This document shows, one piece after another, positions 36,687 through 45,434 of a DNA stretch of 64,000 nucleotides. Made by a program: the position numbers and the translations under genes. The DNA lies in NCBI RefSeq assembly GCF_023630705.1, contig NZ_JALQEM010000041.1, forward strand, positions 62,001 to 126,000. The letters run 5' to 3'. The DNA comes from Caballeronia sp. GAFFF1. Lineage in GTDB: Bacteria > Pseudomonadota > Gammaproteobacteria > Burkholderiales > Burkholderiaceae. Numbering within the stretch: position 1 is the stretch's first letter; each line of letters opens with the position of its first letter. Under the pieces are notes generated by a model. The model was given only the letters and a program-made list of their open reading frames with translations. It made no database searches and had not been told where the DNA came from.

Positions 36687-37181
36687 TCAGTTACATGGCG
36701 CGCTGCCCGACTTGACCGCGCCCGTGAGACCCGCGAGCGATTCGGGCGTCGGCTTCGACGGAATTTTCGTGAAGTCGGAACGCACCAGTACGCCGTTCAC
36801 GGTCTTGCTCGTCGGCACCACATAGGAAATGCGCTTCGCGCGTTCCGCCGTCACGTTGAGCGCGGAACCTTCGAGATCGAACGAATGCGAGAGCAGGCCG
36901 GGAATAATGCCGCTGAACGCCATGCGCTGATACTCGATCTTCACGCCCAGATGCTTGGCGACGGCATCGAGAATAGCCGGATCGTAGCCGACGATGTTGT
37001 TCTTCGCGTCGGTGTATTCGTAGGGCGCGAAGGTCGGGTCGATGCCGACGATCATCTTGCCGCGGTTCTTGATATCGTCGAGCGTGTCGGCGTTGACCGT
37101 GGCGACATGACACAGCATCGCGGCCGGCAAGAGGGTGGTCAGTGCCAGGCGGGAAAAGAGCGAGAAGCACGGCATGGACAT
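36687..37181 (-). pseudogene. Polar amino-acid ABC binding protein, C-terminally truncated
   Basis: ATG 37181 follows CGGAG. A Sec signal peptide (LALTTLLPAAMLCHVATVNA) precedes the first lobe of a family 3 solute-binding protein: KNRGKMIVGIDPTFAPYEYT, then GYDPAILDAVAKHLGVKIEY and VVPTSKTVNGVLVRSDF. It stops abruptly after SGSAPCN at about residue 164, where relatives go on for 100 more residues. The break meets the DadA-like fragment. The truncated product would lack the second lobe and cannot bind ligand normally. Confidence 0.85.
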
Positions 37182-37467
37182 CGAGTGGAACTCCGTTATG
37201 AGGTTGGGTTCGGTCATCGGCATCTACATAAGGCATGATCCGTACCAACTTGCACGGTGAAACAGCCGTTTCGACATCTAACTTGCGGAAACGGGTGATT
37301 CTCAAAGCAAAAGCTGGAAACATACGTTCCAGAAAATTCTTCTGCTATGCCAGAATGGAGGCAGCCGCGATTGCCCCACTTGCACGGCAGGCGTGCAAGG
37401 CCGGTGACATGCACCGTCGCGGTGCCGGTGCTGCACCGCATCCCGACGCAACGTCAATCACACACTC

Positions 37468-38349
37468 ATGGCTTCATCACAGACGAAGAAGAACAAGCGG
37501 CCGGCGTCCATCGAAAGCCGGATTGCGGCGTGCTATGACCAGCTGTCGGAAATCGATCAGCGGCTGGCGGACGTGATCCTCGGCGCGCCCGGACAACTCG
37601 CCATGCAGACGGCGACCGAACTCGCGGCGAGCGCGCAGGTGTCGAAGGCCACGGCTACTCGCTTCTTTCAGAAGCTCGGCTACGCGTCATATGACGACGC
37701 GCGCGAAACCGCGAAGAACGCCTTGATGGGCGGCTCGCCGCTCTATTTGCAGGAGCGTGGCAGGAAGGAATCGGGTGGCGGTCTCGATGAAATCATCGAA
37801 GCGCACATGAATCATGAAGTCACCAACCTTGCCAACACATACCGCTCGCTCGACCGGCAGGTGCTGACCGAAGTGGTGAGCAGCATGGCGAGTGCGCGGC
37901 GCGTGGTGATCATCGGCTACCGGCACAGCCACACGATTGCAACGATGATCCGCCGCGAACTCGTGCAGGTGCGTGGCGATGTGACCGTGCTGCCGGCGCC
38001 GGGCGACACGCTTGCGGAATACATCGGCGACCTCGGAGCGAAGGATCTCGCCATCGTGATTGGATTGCGGCGGCGCGTACCAGCCGTCGAACTCGCGATG
38101 GCGGCGCTGGCCGAGGCAGGCGTCAGCACGCTCTATGTCTCCGACGTCATCTCGGGCAAGCCCGCGCGCCTCGCGCGCTGGGTGATCCGCTGCCACACCG
38201 ATGGCATGATGATGTTTGACAGTGTGGCAGGCGTGACCTCGATGGTGAATCTCATCTGCTCGCTGGCTGCCGAACGTTTGCGAGAGCGGGGAACAGCGCA
38301 CTTGCAACGAGTGGAGGCGCTGCATCAGCAATTGCAGGAACTCGAGTAA
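37468..38349 (+). CDS. RpiR/MurR-family transcriptional regulator
   Basis: The 293-residue protein starts at ATG 37468. The N-terminal HTH_6 domain (about 15-90) has MQTATELAASAQVSKATATR followed by FFQKLGYASYDDA. The C-terminal SIS domain (about 125-270) has RRVVIIGYRHSHTIATMIRR and LYVSDVISGKPAR. SIS domains bind phosphosugars, but this RpiR branch often sits beside amino-acid importers and oxidoreductases. It is divergent from the truncated amino-acid binding protein across 286 bp, so its target operon appears largely deleted. Confidence 0.9.
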   Translation: MASSQTKKNKRPASIESRIAACYDQLSEIDQRLADVILGAPGQLAMQTATELAASAQVSKATATRFFQKLGYASYDDARETAKNALMGGSPLYLQERGRKESGGGLDEIIEAHMNHEVTNLANTYRSLDRQVLTEVVSSMASARRVVIIGYRHSHTIATMIRRELVQVRGDVTVLPAPGDTLAEYIGDLGAKDLAIVIGLRRRVPAVELAMAALAEAGVSTLYVSDVISGKPARLARWVIRCHTDGMMMFDSVAGVTSMVNLICSLAAERLRERGTAHLQRVEALHQQLQELE

Positions 38350-38450
38350 GACCCGCTCGCCGCGCGAATGCGCTGAACTGAATTTTGGCGCAGCGCGGCA
38401 TGCCGTATGATGGTCACGTCTCTATGCAGCCACTATGGCCCCCACGTGCG

Positions 38451-38633
38451 ATGAAGTCGCTCACGCTCAGGATATTCCGTGCCCCAAGCGGACAATGGTC
38501 CGGACATCTGGTCGTCGATGGCAAGGTGATCGGCGGTATCAGCGGCTGCGCCAGCCCCGAGGTTGTCAGGCGGGCGGTAAGTGAGCAAGGCTTCGATCCC
38601 GAGGCCGTCGAGATCGAAGCATCCCCGGATTAG
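38451..38633 (+). CDS. Small hypothetical protein (60 aa)
   Basis: The product from ATG 38451 begins MKSLTLRIFRAPSGQWSGHL, continues VVDGKVIGGISGC and ends in an acidic helix (DPEAVEIEASPD). In-frame upstream starts at 38400 or 38424 would add up to 17 residues, but the beta-strand-like MKSLTLRIF is a natural beginning. I recall similar short proteins in Burkholderiaceae without known function. No domain can be assigned. It lies about 100 bp downstream of the RpiR gene. Confidence 0.5.
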   Translation: MKSLTLRIFRAPSGQWSGHLVVDGKVIGGISGCASPEVVRRAVSEQGFDPEAVEIEASPD

Positions 38634-38962
38634 TCAGGCGCGGAGTTGCACTGCGTCGCGTCTCGGGATGCACGGCTGTGCATGCATGATGCGTGGTTGA
38701 GCATGCAACTTGCCGCCAGTCGTGAAGCGAGCACGCCGGTGCGCGCCCTCCAGGTTTCCCCGATGGTATGAACTCCATTCGCACCCGGCGTCGCGATGAC
38801 ATGCCGCGCGCCGCCACGATGCAGCGCCAGCGCGGGCATTCTCCGCGCTCGATGCAATCTCCGCGAGAATCGACGCTTCCCTTTCGTTGGCACGAGATGG
38901 ATCGATGAGCGGCATTCAGTGCGAGAGGAGAGGAACCCGCTGCACGGCCACTAACACGATAC
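38634..38962. other. Intergenic downstream of the amide transporter
   Basis: No supported gene; minus-strand frames here are Ala/Arg-rich without a domain. It should contain the end of the amide-operon transcript, but no strong hairpin plus T-run was visible. Confidence 0.4.
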
Positions 38963-39667
38963 CTACGCCGCCACTCCGGTGTATTCGCTGACCTTGTCGA
39001 GGTCCATCAGATGGTCGGGGGGAATCTCCCCGCCGAGCTGACCTCGCCGGATCACCAACACGCGCTGCGACACAGCGGCGATGAAGTCAAGATTCTGTTC
39101 GACGAGCACGATGGTCAGGCCACGGCGCTCGCGCAATGCGACGAGCGTCTCGCCAATCTCCTCGATAATCGAAGGCTGGATGCCTTCTGTCGGCTCATCT
39201 AGCAGCAACAGCGATGGCTCGCCCGCCAACGCACGAGCAAGTGCCAGCAGTTGTTGTTCGCCGCCCGACAGCGATCCGCCCTGGCGGTCGAGCAAGGGCT
39301 TCAGACGCGGGAAGTCGTCGAGCAGCGCGCCCAGCGCCTCGTCTGGTTTGCGCCCGGTCTTTACCAGACCGAGCCGCAGGTTGTCATACGCTGTGAGCGT
39401 CGGAAAGATCTCGCGCCCTTGCGGCACGTATGCCATGCCACGTCGGGCGCGCGCATGCGGCGGCAGGGTGGTGATGTCATGACCGTCGAAGTGCAACGCG
39501 CCCGCCGTCGCCGGCAAAGCGCCGATGAGCGTGCGCAGCAGGGTCGTCTTGCCCATGCCGTTGTGCCCGAGTATGCCGATCGATTCGCCATCGCGCACGC
39601 TCAGCGCCACTTCGAATAACACCGGGATCTCGCCGTATCCCGCGCACAGCCCTGTTGCTTTCAGCAT
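38963..39667 (-). CDS. Amide/urea-type ABC transporter ATPase (UrtE/LivF-like)
   Basis: The 234-residue cytosolic ATPase has Walker A GHNGMGKTT near residue 34, the signature SLSGGEQQLLALARALAGEP and Walker B LLLLDEPTEGIQPSI, then VLVEQNLDF with the H-loop region. TEGIQPSIIEEI is the wording of UrtE/LivF. It forms a heterodimer with the UrtD/LivG-like ATPase encoded 12 bp upstream. It is the last gene of a six-gene amidase-transporter run. Confidence 0.93.
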   Translation of the reverse strand: MLKATGLCAGYGEIPVLFEVALSVRDGESIGILGHNGMGKTTLLRTLIGALPATAGALHFDGHDITTLPPHARARRGMAYVPQGREIFPTLTAYDNLRLGLVKTGRKPDEALGALLDDFPRLKPLLDRQGGSLSGGEQQLLALARALAGEPSLLLLDEPTEGIQPSIIEEIGETLVALRERRGLTIVLVEQNLDFIAAVSQRVLVIRRGQLGGEIPPDHLMDLDKVSEYTGVAA

Positions 39668-39679
39668 CGCGCCTCCGGT

Positions 39680-40399
39680 TCAGTGCGGCTTCTTGCCGAG
39701 GTAGATCTGCTGGATGAACGGATCGCTCATAATGCGCTCGGGCGTATCCTCCCGAACGATCGCACCCTGATGCAGCACCGTCACCGTTTTGGCGATGCGC
39801 CGGATGAAGCTCATGTCGTGCTCCACCACGACGAGCGCGTGCCGCCTGTTGATCTCCAGAATGAGTTCCGCCGTTCGCGCTACTTCGAGATCGCTCATGC
39901 CCGCAGCGGGTTCGTCCAGCAGGATCAGCGGCGGGTCCGCGGCAATCACGACGGCCAGTTCCACCCACTGACGTTCGCCATGAGCCAGCAGCCCGGTGAT
40001 CGCATCGCGATGAGACAGCATGCCCACACGCTCCAGCACCTCGCGCGCGACGCGTTCCGTCTGCCGCGGTGTATTCACGCGGCGCGCGGCAAGCCATACG
40101 TTCTCCCATACCGAAAGCCCGTTAAAGAGACTCGGCACCTGCGTTTTGATGCCGATGCCGAGACGCGCCGGCTCGTGCGGCTGCATCGCCGTGATGTCCA
40201 TGCCGCGGAAACGGATCTCGCCCGATGTCGGCTTGACCTGCCCCGTCAGCAGCTTGAAGAACGTGCTCTTACCCGCGCCGTTCGGACCGATCACACAGCG
40301 CAGTTCTGCTTCCGCCAGCGTGAAGTCGACGTCGCGCGTTGCATGGACGCCGCCGAAGCGGACGTTGAGCTTGCGCGTTTCGAGCAAGGGCATCGTCAT
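39680..40399 (-). CDS. Amide/urea-type ABC transporter ATPase (UrtD/LivG-like)
   Basis: The 239-residue ATPase has Walker A GPNGAGKST near 37, an unusual signature LAHGERQWVELAVV and Walker B LILLDEPAAGMS. The signature with H-G in place of G-G is characteristic of UrtD-like members, which separates this system from classical branched-chain amino acid importers. Its start overlaps the preceding permease stop by 4 bp (ATGA). Confidence 0.93.
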   Translation of the reverse strand: MTMPLLETRKLNVRFGGVHATRDVDFTLAEAELRCVIGPNGAGKSTFFKLLTGQVKPTSGEIRFRGMDITAMQPHEPARLGIGIKTQVPSLFNGLSVWENVWLAARRVNTPRQTERVAREVLERVGMLSHRDAITGLLAHGERQWVELAVVIAADPPLILLDEPAAGMSDLEVARTAELILEINRRHALVVVEHDMSFIRRIAKTVTVLHQGAIVREDTPERIMSDPFIQQIYLGKKPH

Positions 40400-41526
40400 G
40401 CGGCCTCCTTGCGTGTCTCATGCCGCTCGTTGGTCTCCTGCAGTTCGTGCGCTTGATGTGTGTCGTTCGATAAGGGCCTTCTGCGCCGAGCCGCGCCAAA
40501 CAGCCTCATGCCGAGATCGCCCATGCTCGGCACAATGCCCTTCGGCACCATCAGCACGAACACGACGAGGATCGCGCCGAGAACGAGATTCGAGTTGATG
40601 GTCTGCTGCGTGCCGATCTGCGTGGTGAGCCATTGAATGGCCACACACCCGACGACCGGCCCCACGAGCGTGCCGAGCCCGCCGACGATCACCCAGATGA
40701 TGATCTGCGCCGACTGCGCCAGTCCGAAGATGCCGGGGCTCGTGAATGCACCCCAGTTTGCGAAGAGACATCCCGCCAGCCCGGCGATGGCCGCGCCCAG
40801 CACGAACGTAAAGAGCTTGTAGACGCGCGAATCGTAACCGAGCAGCAAGAGGCGCTGTTCGTTCTCCTTGCTCGCCACGATGACGCGTCCGATCTTGAAC
40901 GCAAGCAGCACTCGCAGCAGCAGGTACACCCCGAGCAGTGCGCCGAGCGACAGTTCGAAAAGGCCGCGCGGACTGATAACGTCGTCTATGTTGCCCGGCG
41001 TGTTGAGCGGCGGGATGTTCGGGATGCCGTTGAAGCCGCCGAGCGGCGCATTGCCTATCTTCCATTCGGGACCGGCGGTGGAATTGACCACGTTGAAGAG
41101 AATCAGCGTGACCGTGAGCGTAATGACGCCCATGTACACATCGGAGAGGCGTCCGTAGAAGATCAGATAGCCGAGAACCGTGGCGAACGCCGCGGGCAGC
41201 ACGATAGCGAGCATGAACGGCACGGTGCTGTCGCCCATGTTCGTCACGGCAATGGCATAGGTATAGGCGCCGAGCCCGAAGAAGGCGGACTGCCCGAAGC
41301 AGAGAATGCCGCCGAAGCCCCATACGAATCCGAGACTCAACGCGAGTATTGCCATGACGGCGTAGACGGTAGCCTGCACGAGCGCGAAGTCGTCGAGCAC
41401 GTGTGGCAGCACGATCAGCATGACAAGGCCAATCGCGAGCGAAACCGCCGCGCTTTTCCACGACCTGGAGAAGCGCGATAGCGTGTCGGGCACCGGCATC
41501 GCGCGGCTGGCTTTGACGGGCGTCAT
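40396..41526 (-). CDS. Amide/urea-type ABC transporter permease (UrtC/LivM-like)
   Basis: The 376-residue inner-membrane protein starts at ATG 41526, one base overlapping the upstream TGA, with GGAGCATTG before it. It has 9-10 hydrophobic helices, the family's ALSLGFVWGFGGILCFGQSA and the coupling region YDSRVYKLFTFVLGAAIAGL. FGQSAFFGLGAY is typical of LivM/UrtC. It pairs with the LivH-like protein to form the channel. The C-terminal tail is hydrophilic and His/Glu/Arg-rich, longer than usual. Confidence 0.92.
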   Translation of the reverse strand: MTPVKASRAMPVPDTLSRFSRSWKSAAVSLAIGLVMLIVLPHVLDDFALVQATVYAVMAILALSLGFVWGFGGILCFGQSAFFGLGAYTYAIAVTNMGDSTVPFMLAIVLPAAFATVLGYLIFYGRLSDVYMGVITLTVTLILFNVVNSTAGPEWKIGNAPLGGFNGIPNIPPLNTPGNIDDVISPRGLFELSLGALLGVYLLLRVLLAFKIGRVIVASKENEQRLLLLGYDSRVYKLFTFVLGAAIAGLAGCLFANWGAFTSPGIFGLAQSAQIIIWVIVGGLGTLVGPVVGCVAIQWLTTQIGTQQTINSNLVLGAILVVFVLMVPKGIVPSMGDLGMRLFGAARRRRPLSNDTHQAHELQETNERHETRKEAA

Positions 41527-42392
41527 CACAATGCTCCTTTGAAAAAGCGCCCGGTGATGCCGCGTGGCAGCAGCCGCAGCATGACAATGGCGCCTACGAG
41601 CAACGCCACTTCGCCGAACACGGGCGTCGAAGCAAAAGTCGCAATCTGATTGATCGCGCCGAAAAGCGCCGACGAGCTGATGAGTCCCGCCACGATGGCA
41701 GGGCCGCCGCCGATCACTGTGATGAACGCCTTCGCGACGAACGCGCCGCCCATGGTCGGGACGACTCCGGTCATCGGCGCGAGCAGGCCGCCCGCGAGTC
41801 CCGACAGCGCCGCGCCGACCGCGAACGTGATCGAGTACACGCGTCCCGGCGCGATGCCGAGCGCGTCGGCCATTTGCGGGTTCTGCATCGTGCCGCGCGC
41901 AATGAGCCCGAGCGGCGTGTGCAGCAGCACCCAGCGCAGCGCCACGCCAATGACGACCGCCACCGCAATGATGACGAGCGTATAGCTGCTCACCGAGTAG
42001 CCGCCGATGGGAAAGTTGCCCAGCGGCGCGGAGATGCCTGCGGTCGTATTGCCCGCAATCGACGTCACGATTCCGATGAGCAAGAGCGACAGGCCCCAGG
42101 TCGCGAGCATGGTATCGATCATGCGGCCATACAGCCGCCGGATGACCACGCGCTCCAGAGCAACGCCGATGATCGCGACGACGAGCGGCGCCACAACGAG
42201 GATCGCAATCCATAGATTCACGCCGAGCCGTATCGCTTCGATCGCGGCATACGCGCCCAGCATCATGAATTCGCCGTGCGCGAGATTGATCACCTTCATC
42301 ATGCCGAAGATGACCGCGAGACCCGACGAGATCACCACCAGACTCGCTATCGCGTACAGCACTTGTATCAGGATGATCGCAGCAAGATCCAT
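41526..42392 (-). CDS. Amide/urea-type ABC transporter permease (UrtB/LivH-like)
   Basis: The 288-residue inner-membrane permease has about eight helices. The N-terminal GLAVIFGMMKVINLAHGEFM is the classic LivH/UrtB signature, and TVIGGGPAIVAGLISSSALF is the coupling-loop region. It starts at ATG 42392, 34 bp after the binding protein. Confidence 0.93.
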   Translation of the reverse strand: MDLAAIILIQVLYAIASLVVISSGLAVIFGMMKVINLAHGEFMMLGAYAAIEAIRLGVNLWIAILVVAPLVVAIIGVALERVVIRRLYGRMIDTMLATWGLSLLLIGIVTSIAGNTTAGISAPLGNFPIGGYSVSSYTLVIIAVAVVIGVALRWVLLHTPLGLIARGTMQNPQMADALGIAPGRVYSITFAVGAALSGLAGGLLAPMTGVVPTMGGAFVAKAFITVIGGGPAIVAGLISSSALFGAINQIATFASTPVFGEVALLVGAIVMLRLLPRGITGRFFKGAL

Positions 42393-42426
42393 CGTTGCTC
42401 CTCTGAATGTCGGCGCACCACGCGCC

Positions 42427-43653
42427 TCACAGCTTGATGACGTACTGCTGGTTGTCGCGCGGATTCTTGATCAGATTGCACACTGCGCTCGTATCGACCG
42501 GAGGCTGGTTCTGGAACGTTTGCACGATGTCGAGCTTGTGATTCTTTACTTGCGCGATGCTCACATTGAGCACGCAATGATGGGTGGCCGGATCGATAGA
42601 GACCTTACCGCTCGGCGCATCGATGCTGATGCCCGACTCGAGTGCCTCGATCACTTTCATGCGGTCGATGCTGCCTGCCTTCTTAACCGCCTGCGCCCAC
42701 AGATTAAAGCCCTGATACGTACCCATCGCGAGTTCGGTGATGTTCGGATAGTTCGCACCGAAGCGCTTGTGGAAGCGCTCCTTGAATGCCTTGTTGACAG
42801 GGTTGTCGAGATTTTCGAAGTAGTTGTAGGAGACGAGAAAGCCGTCGCATTCCTCCGGCGAGAGGATGATCTGCTCGTTGCCGCCCGCGAAGGTCGTCGA
42901 GGCGAGGGGAATCTTCTTGTGAAGCCCGGCCGCCGCCCATTGCCGGTAAAACGAAACATGCGATCCCCCGACGAGCGCGGACACGAGCATGTCCGGCTTG
43001 GCGGATTCGATCTTGGAGATGGTCGAGCCGAAGTTGGTCACGTCCAGCGGAAAGAAGTCGATCGACGTTACGGAGCCGCCGTTGTCCTGCACGAACTTCT
43101 TCACCCATTGCGAAGTGATTTGTCCGTAGTTGTAATCCGCCGCGACGACATAGACTTTCTTGCCCCATTGTTTCATCGCATAAGGGATCAGCTTGGCGAC
43201 CGTCTGCCCCGGCGTCACGCCGGTGCAGAACGTGTTGCGGTCGCATACGCCGCCTTCGTATTGCGTGTTGTAGAAATAGAGCGTGCGATAACGGTCCAGC
43301 ACCGGCCGCATGACTTCTCGAGATGCCGAAGTGATTCCGCCGTGCACGACGGCCACTTTGTCTTTCAACGCCGATTGTTGCGCGAACTGCGTATACAGCT
43401 GCATGCTCGATTGCGGATCGTAGTTGAGCAGCTTGATCTGCTTGCCGAGCAGACCGCCCTGCGCATTCCATTCCTCGACGGCGATGGTCAGGCAATCCGC
43501 CATCGGCTTGCCGTATATGTCGAGACCGCCCGACTGATCCGTGATACCGCCCACGAGGATTTCGTCGGCGGCTTCGGCGATGAACGGGAACGATCCAGCC
43601 ATGCCCGCGGCCACCGACGCCGCGGACGACTTCAGAAACGAACGTCGATCCAT
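42427..43653 (-). CDS. Amide/urea-type ABC transporter binding protein with Tat signal (FmdD/UrtA-like)
   Basis: The 408-residue protein starts at ATG 43653. Its first residues MDRRSFLKSSAASVAAGMAG form a twin-arginine signal (RRSFLK), so it is probably exported folded by Tat. The mature part is a type I periplasmic fold with VGGITDQSGGLDIYGKPM and YNTQYEGGVCDRNTFCTG, like FmdD (short-chain amides) and UrtA (urea). The two cysteines in GGVCDRNTFC may form a disulfide. It follows the amidase by 59 bp and precedes the permeases, so its ligand should be an amide that the amidase hydrolyses. Confidence 0.92.
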   Translation of the reverse strand: MDRRSFLKSSAASVAAGMAGSFPFIAEAADEILVGGITDQSGGLDIYGKPMADCLTIAVEEWNAQGGLLGKQIKLLNYDPQSSMQLYTQFAQQSALKDKVAVVHGGITSASREVMRPVLDRYRTLYFYNTQYEGGVCDRNTFCTGVTPGQTVAKLIPYAMKQWGKKVYVVAADYNYGQITSQWVKKFVQDNGGSVTSIDFFPLDVTNFGSTISKIESAKPDMLVSALVGGSHVSFYRQWAAAGLHKKIPLASTTFAGGNEQIILSPEECDGFLVSYNYFENLDNPVNKAFKERFHKRFGANYPNITELAMGTYQGFNLWAQAVKKAGSIDRMKVIEALESGISIDAPSGKVSIDPATHHCVLNVSIAQVKNHKLDIVQTFQNQPPVDTSAVCNLIKNPRDNQQYVIKL

Positions 43654-43712
43654 ATACAGTTCCGAAAAGGGAGGGCGAGAAATGCGCAAGGCGTTGCGGG
43701 CGCTTCGATGCT

Positions 43713-45230
43713 TCAGAGTTTCATCCAGTCGACGGATTGTTCGAACGCATAGGCCCCGCGGTAGATGGTGGCTTCGTCCCAGTGCTTGCCCACCAGCATC
43801 ATGCCGACCGGTAGGCCATCGACCGTTCCACAGGGCACGCTCATCGCGGGGTGCCCTGTGCAATCGAAGGGACATGTATTGGGCAACATCTCGAACGCAC
43901 GCGTGATCACTTCCTCGACGCTCGCGCCCGGCTTGGGCAGCGGCGTGGCGACCAGCGGGAGGGTGGGCATCAGCAGAAGGTCGTAGTCGGCGAATGCCGC
44001 GTCGTAGGCTGCGGTGAGCTGGCGCGACAAGTTCTGCGACTTCGCATAGAAGTGACCGCGATAGTGCCGGATGAAATACTCCCCGAGCACCATCGTGATC
44101 TTCAGGGTTTCGGACAGTTCATCCGCGCGCTCATGCCATCCGGCGTGATAGTCCACCATGCCGGTTACATACAGACCCTTCCAGTTGTAGCCATGGCCGT
44201 TGTCCTTCATCATCTGCTGCGTCGCGCCTTCGGCGGCAATGGGCAACCAGATCGCGGGACCGATGCGATGCATGGGAATGGATACTTCGCTGACCTGCGC
44301 GCCGAGTTCGGCAAGATGATCGGCAGCCGCGCGCACTTTCGCATCCGATGCTTCCAGCGACTGTGGCCAGCCAAAGCCTTCCTTCACCACGCCAATGCGC
44401 AAGCCGCGCACGCCTTCCTTCATGATCTCCGAGTAGGGCTTCGCGACTTGTCCTGCATGCTGCCGCGGATCGAGGCCATCGGGACCGGCTAGCACTTCGA
44501 GCATCAGCGCGTTGTCGGTCACATTGGCGGTCATCGGCCCGGTATGGTCGATCGTCAGTTCAATGGGCATGACGCCCGTGTAAGGTACGAGGCCGTGCGT
44601 AGCCTTCATGCCGTAGATGCCGCAATACGATGCCGGCATCCGGATTGAGCCGCCCTGGTCGCCGCCAATGGCGAGATCCACCTCGCCTGCGGCCACCAGC
44701 GCCGCGCTGCCCGATGACGATCCGCCTGCGGAATAACCCATCTTGCGCGGGTTATGGACCGGAGCGGGCGAACTCGTGTGCGAGCCGCCCGAGAAGCAAA
44801 AGTATTCGCACGTCGCTTTGCCAACGATCGTTGCGCCCGCGTCGAGCAGACGCGTGACAATGGTGGCATCGACATCGGGCACGTAGCCTTCGAGTGTGGA
44901 CGCGCCGTTCATCATCGGCACGCCTGCGAGGCATACGTTGTCTTTGAGCGCGACGGTTTTTCCGGCGAGCTTGCCAGTGGGCGCACCCTTCACTTCGGTC
45001 TTCACATACCAGGCGCCGTAGCGGTTTTCGTCGGCAGATGGGCGATAACCAGGCGTGCGTGGATAGGTGACGCGCGGGACGTAATCCGGCAGCGAATCGA
45101 TCACGTCATACGCATCGAAATTCGCTTGCAGCATAGCGTGATAGGTAGAAAGCTGCTCCTCGGACAGATGCATCCCGAGACTGGTGGCGACTTCGTCAAG
45201 CTGGGCGGGCGTGGGACGTTTCACTGCCAT
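43713..45230 (-). CDS. Amidase signature enzyme, RhAmidase type
   Basis: The 505-residue cytosolic amidase has the full Ser-cisSer-Lys triad: Lys96 (VALKDNV), Ser171 (GYSAGGSSSGSAALVA) and Ser195 (IGGDQGGSIRMPAS). From memory these numbers and the helical N terminus (PTPAQLDEVATSLG) match the enantioselective Rhodococcus amidase RhAmidase, which usually acts with nitrile hydratase on aromatic or aliphatic amides. No nitrile hydratase lies in the window. It releases ammonia and a carboxylic acid, supplying nitrogen. A sigma70-like promoter lies about 115 bp upstream. It is the first gene of the transporter operon. Confidence 0.94.
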   Translation of the reverse strand: MAVKRPTPAQLDEVATSLGMHLSEEQLSTYHAMLQANFDAYDVIDSLPDYVPRVTYPRTPGYRPSADENRYGAWYVKTEVKGAPTGKLAGKTVALKDNVCLAGVPMMNGASTLEGYVPDVDATIVTRLLDAGATIVGKATCEYFCFSGGSHTSSPAPVHNPRKMGYSAGGSSSGSAALVAAGEVDLAIGGDQGGSIRMPASYCGIYGMKATHGLVPYTGVMPIELTIDHTGPMTANVTDNALMLEVLAGPDGLDPRQHAGQVAKPYSEIMKEGVRGLRIGVVKEGFGWPQSLEASDAKVRAAADHLAELGAQVSEVSIPMHRIGPAIWLPIAAEGATQQMMKDNGHGYNWKGLYVTGMVDYHAGWHERADELSETLKITMVLGEYFIRHYRGHFYAKSQNLSRQLTAAYDAAFADYDLLLMPTLPLVATPLPKPGASVEEVITRAFEMLPNTCPFDCTGHPAMSVPCGTVDGLPVGMMLVGKHWDEATIYRGAYAFEQSVDWMKL

Positions 45231-45345
45231 GACTCTTCCTCACTCGAACTGATTCATGACGGACTGCCGCCTGCGTTGAGGGTCCATGCAGACGCGGCGA
45301 GAGTGAACAGGAGACTTCGTGCAGCGGGTCCCTGATCTGCGAGTC

Positions 45346-45374
45346 ATGGTAGAAACACATATTTTCCAAGTCAA
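45346..45374 (-). promoter_or_regulatory. Sigma70-like promoter of the amidase operon
   Basis: On the minus strand, -35 TTGACT (45369-45374) is followed after exactly 17 bp by -10 TACCAT (45346-45351). A start of transcription near 45339 leaves a leader of about 110 bases before the amidase ATG. Confidence 0.6.
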
Positions 45375-45394
45375 CAAAATATTTTCCTTGGAAA
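45359..45394. promoter_or_regulatory. Twin ATATTTTCC repeats and dyad over the amidase promoter
   Basis: The 9-mer ATATTTTCC occurs at 45359-45367 and 45379-45387, exactly 20 bp apart (two helical turns); the second copy overlaps the dyad TTTCC-TT-GGAAA (45383-45394). They overlap and flank the -35 box. A third copy sits at 46616 before the MarR gene. This looks like a regulator binding site. Confidence 0.55.
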
Positions 45395-45434
45395 CTAAAT
45401 GGTAATGGTGCGTGCTCTTTCTGGCAGCACTGCC

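Noticed and set aside
42007..43752. 581-codon plus-strand open frame opposite the permease and binding protein genes
   Set aside because: It is antisense to intact genes with clear motifs and has an Arg/Asp/Val composition typical of a shadow frame.
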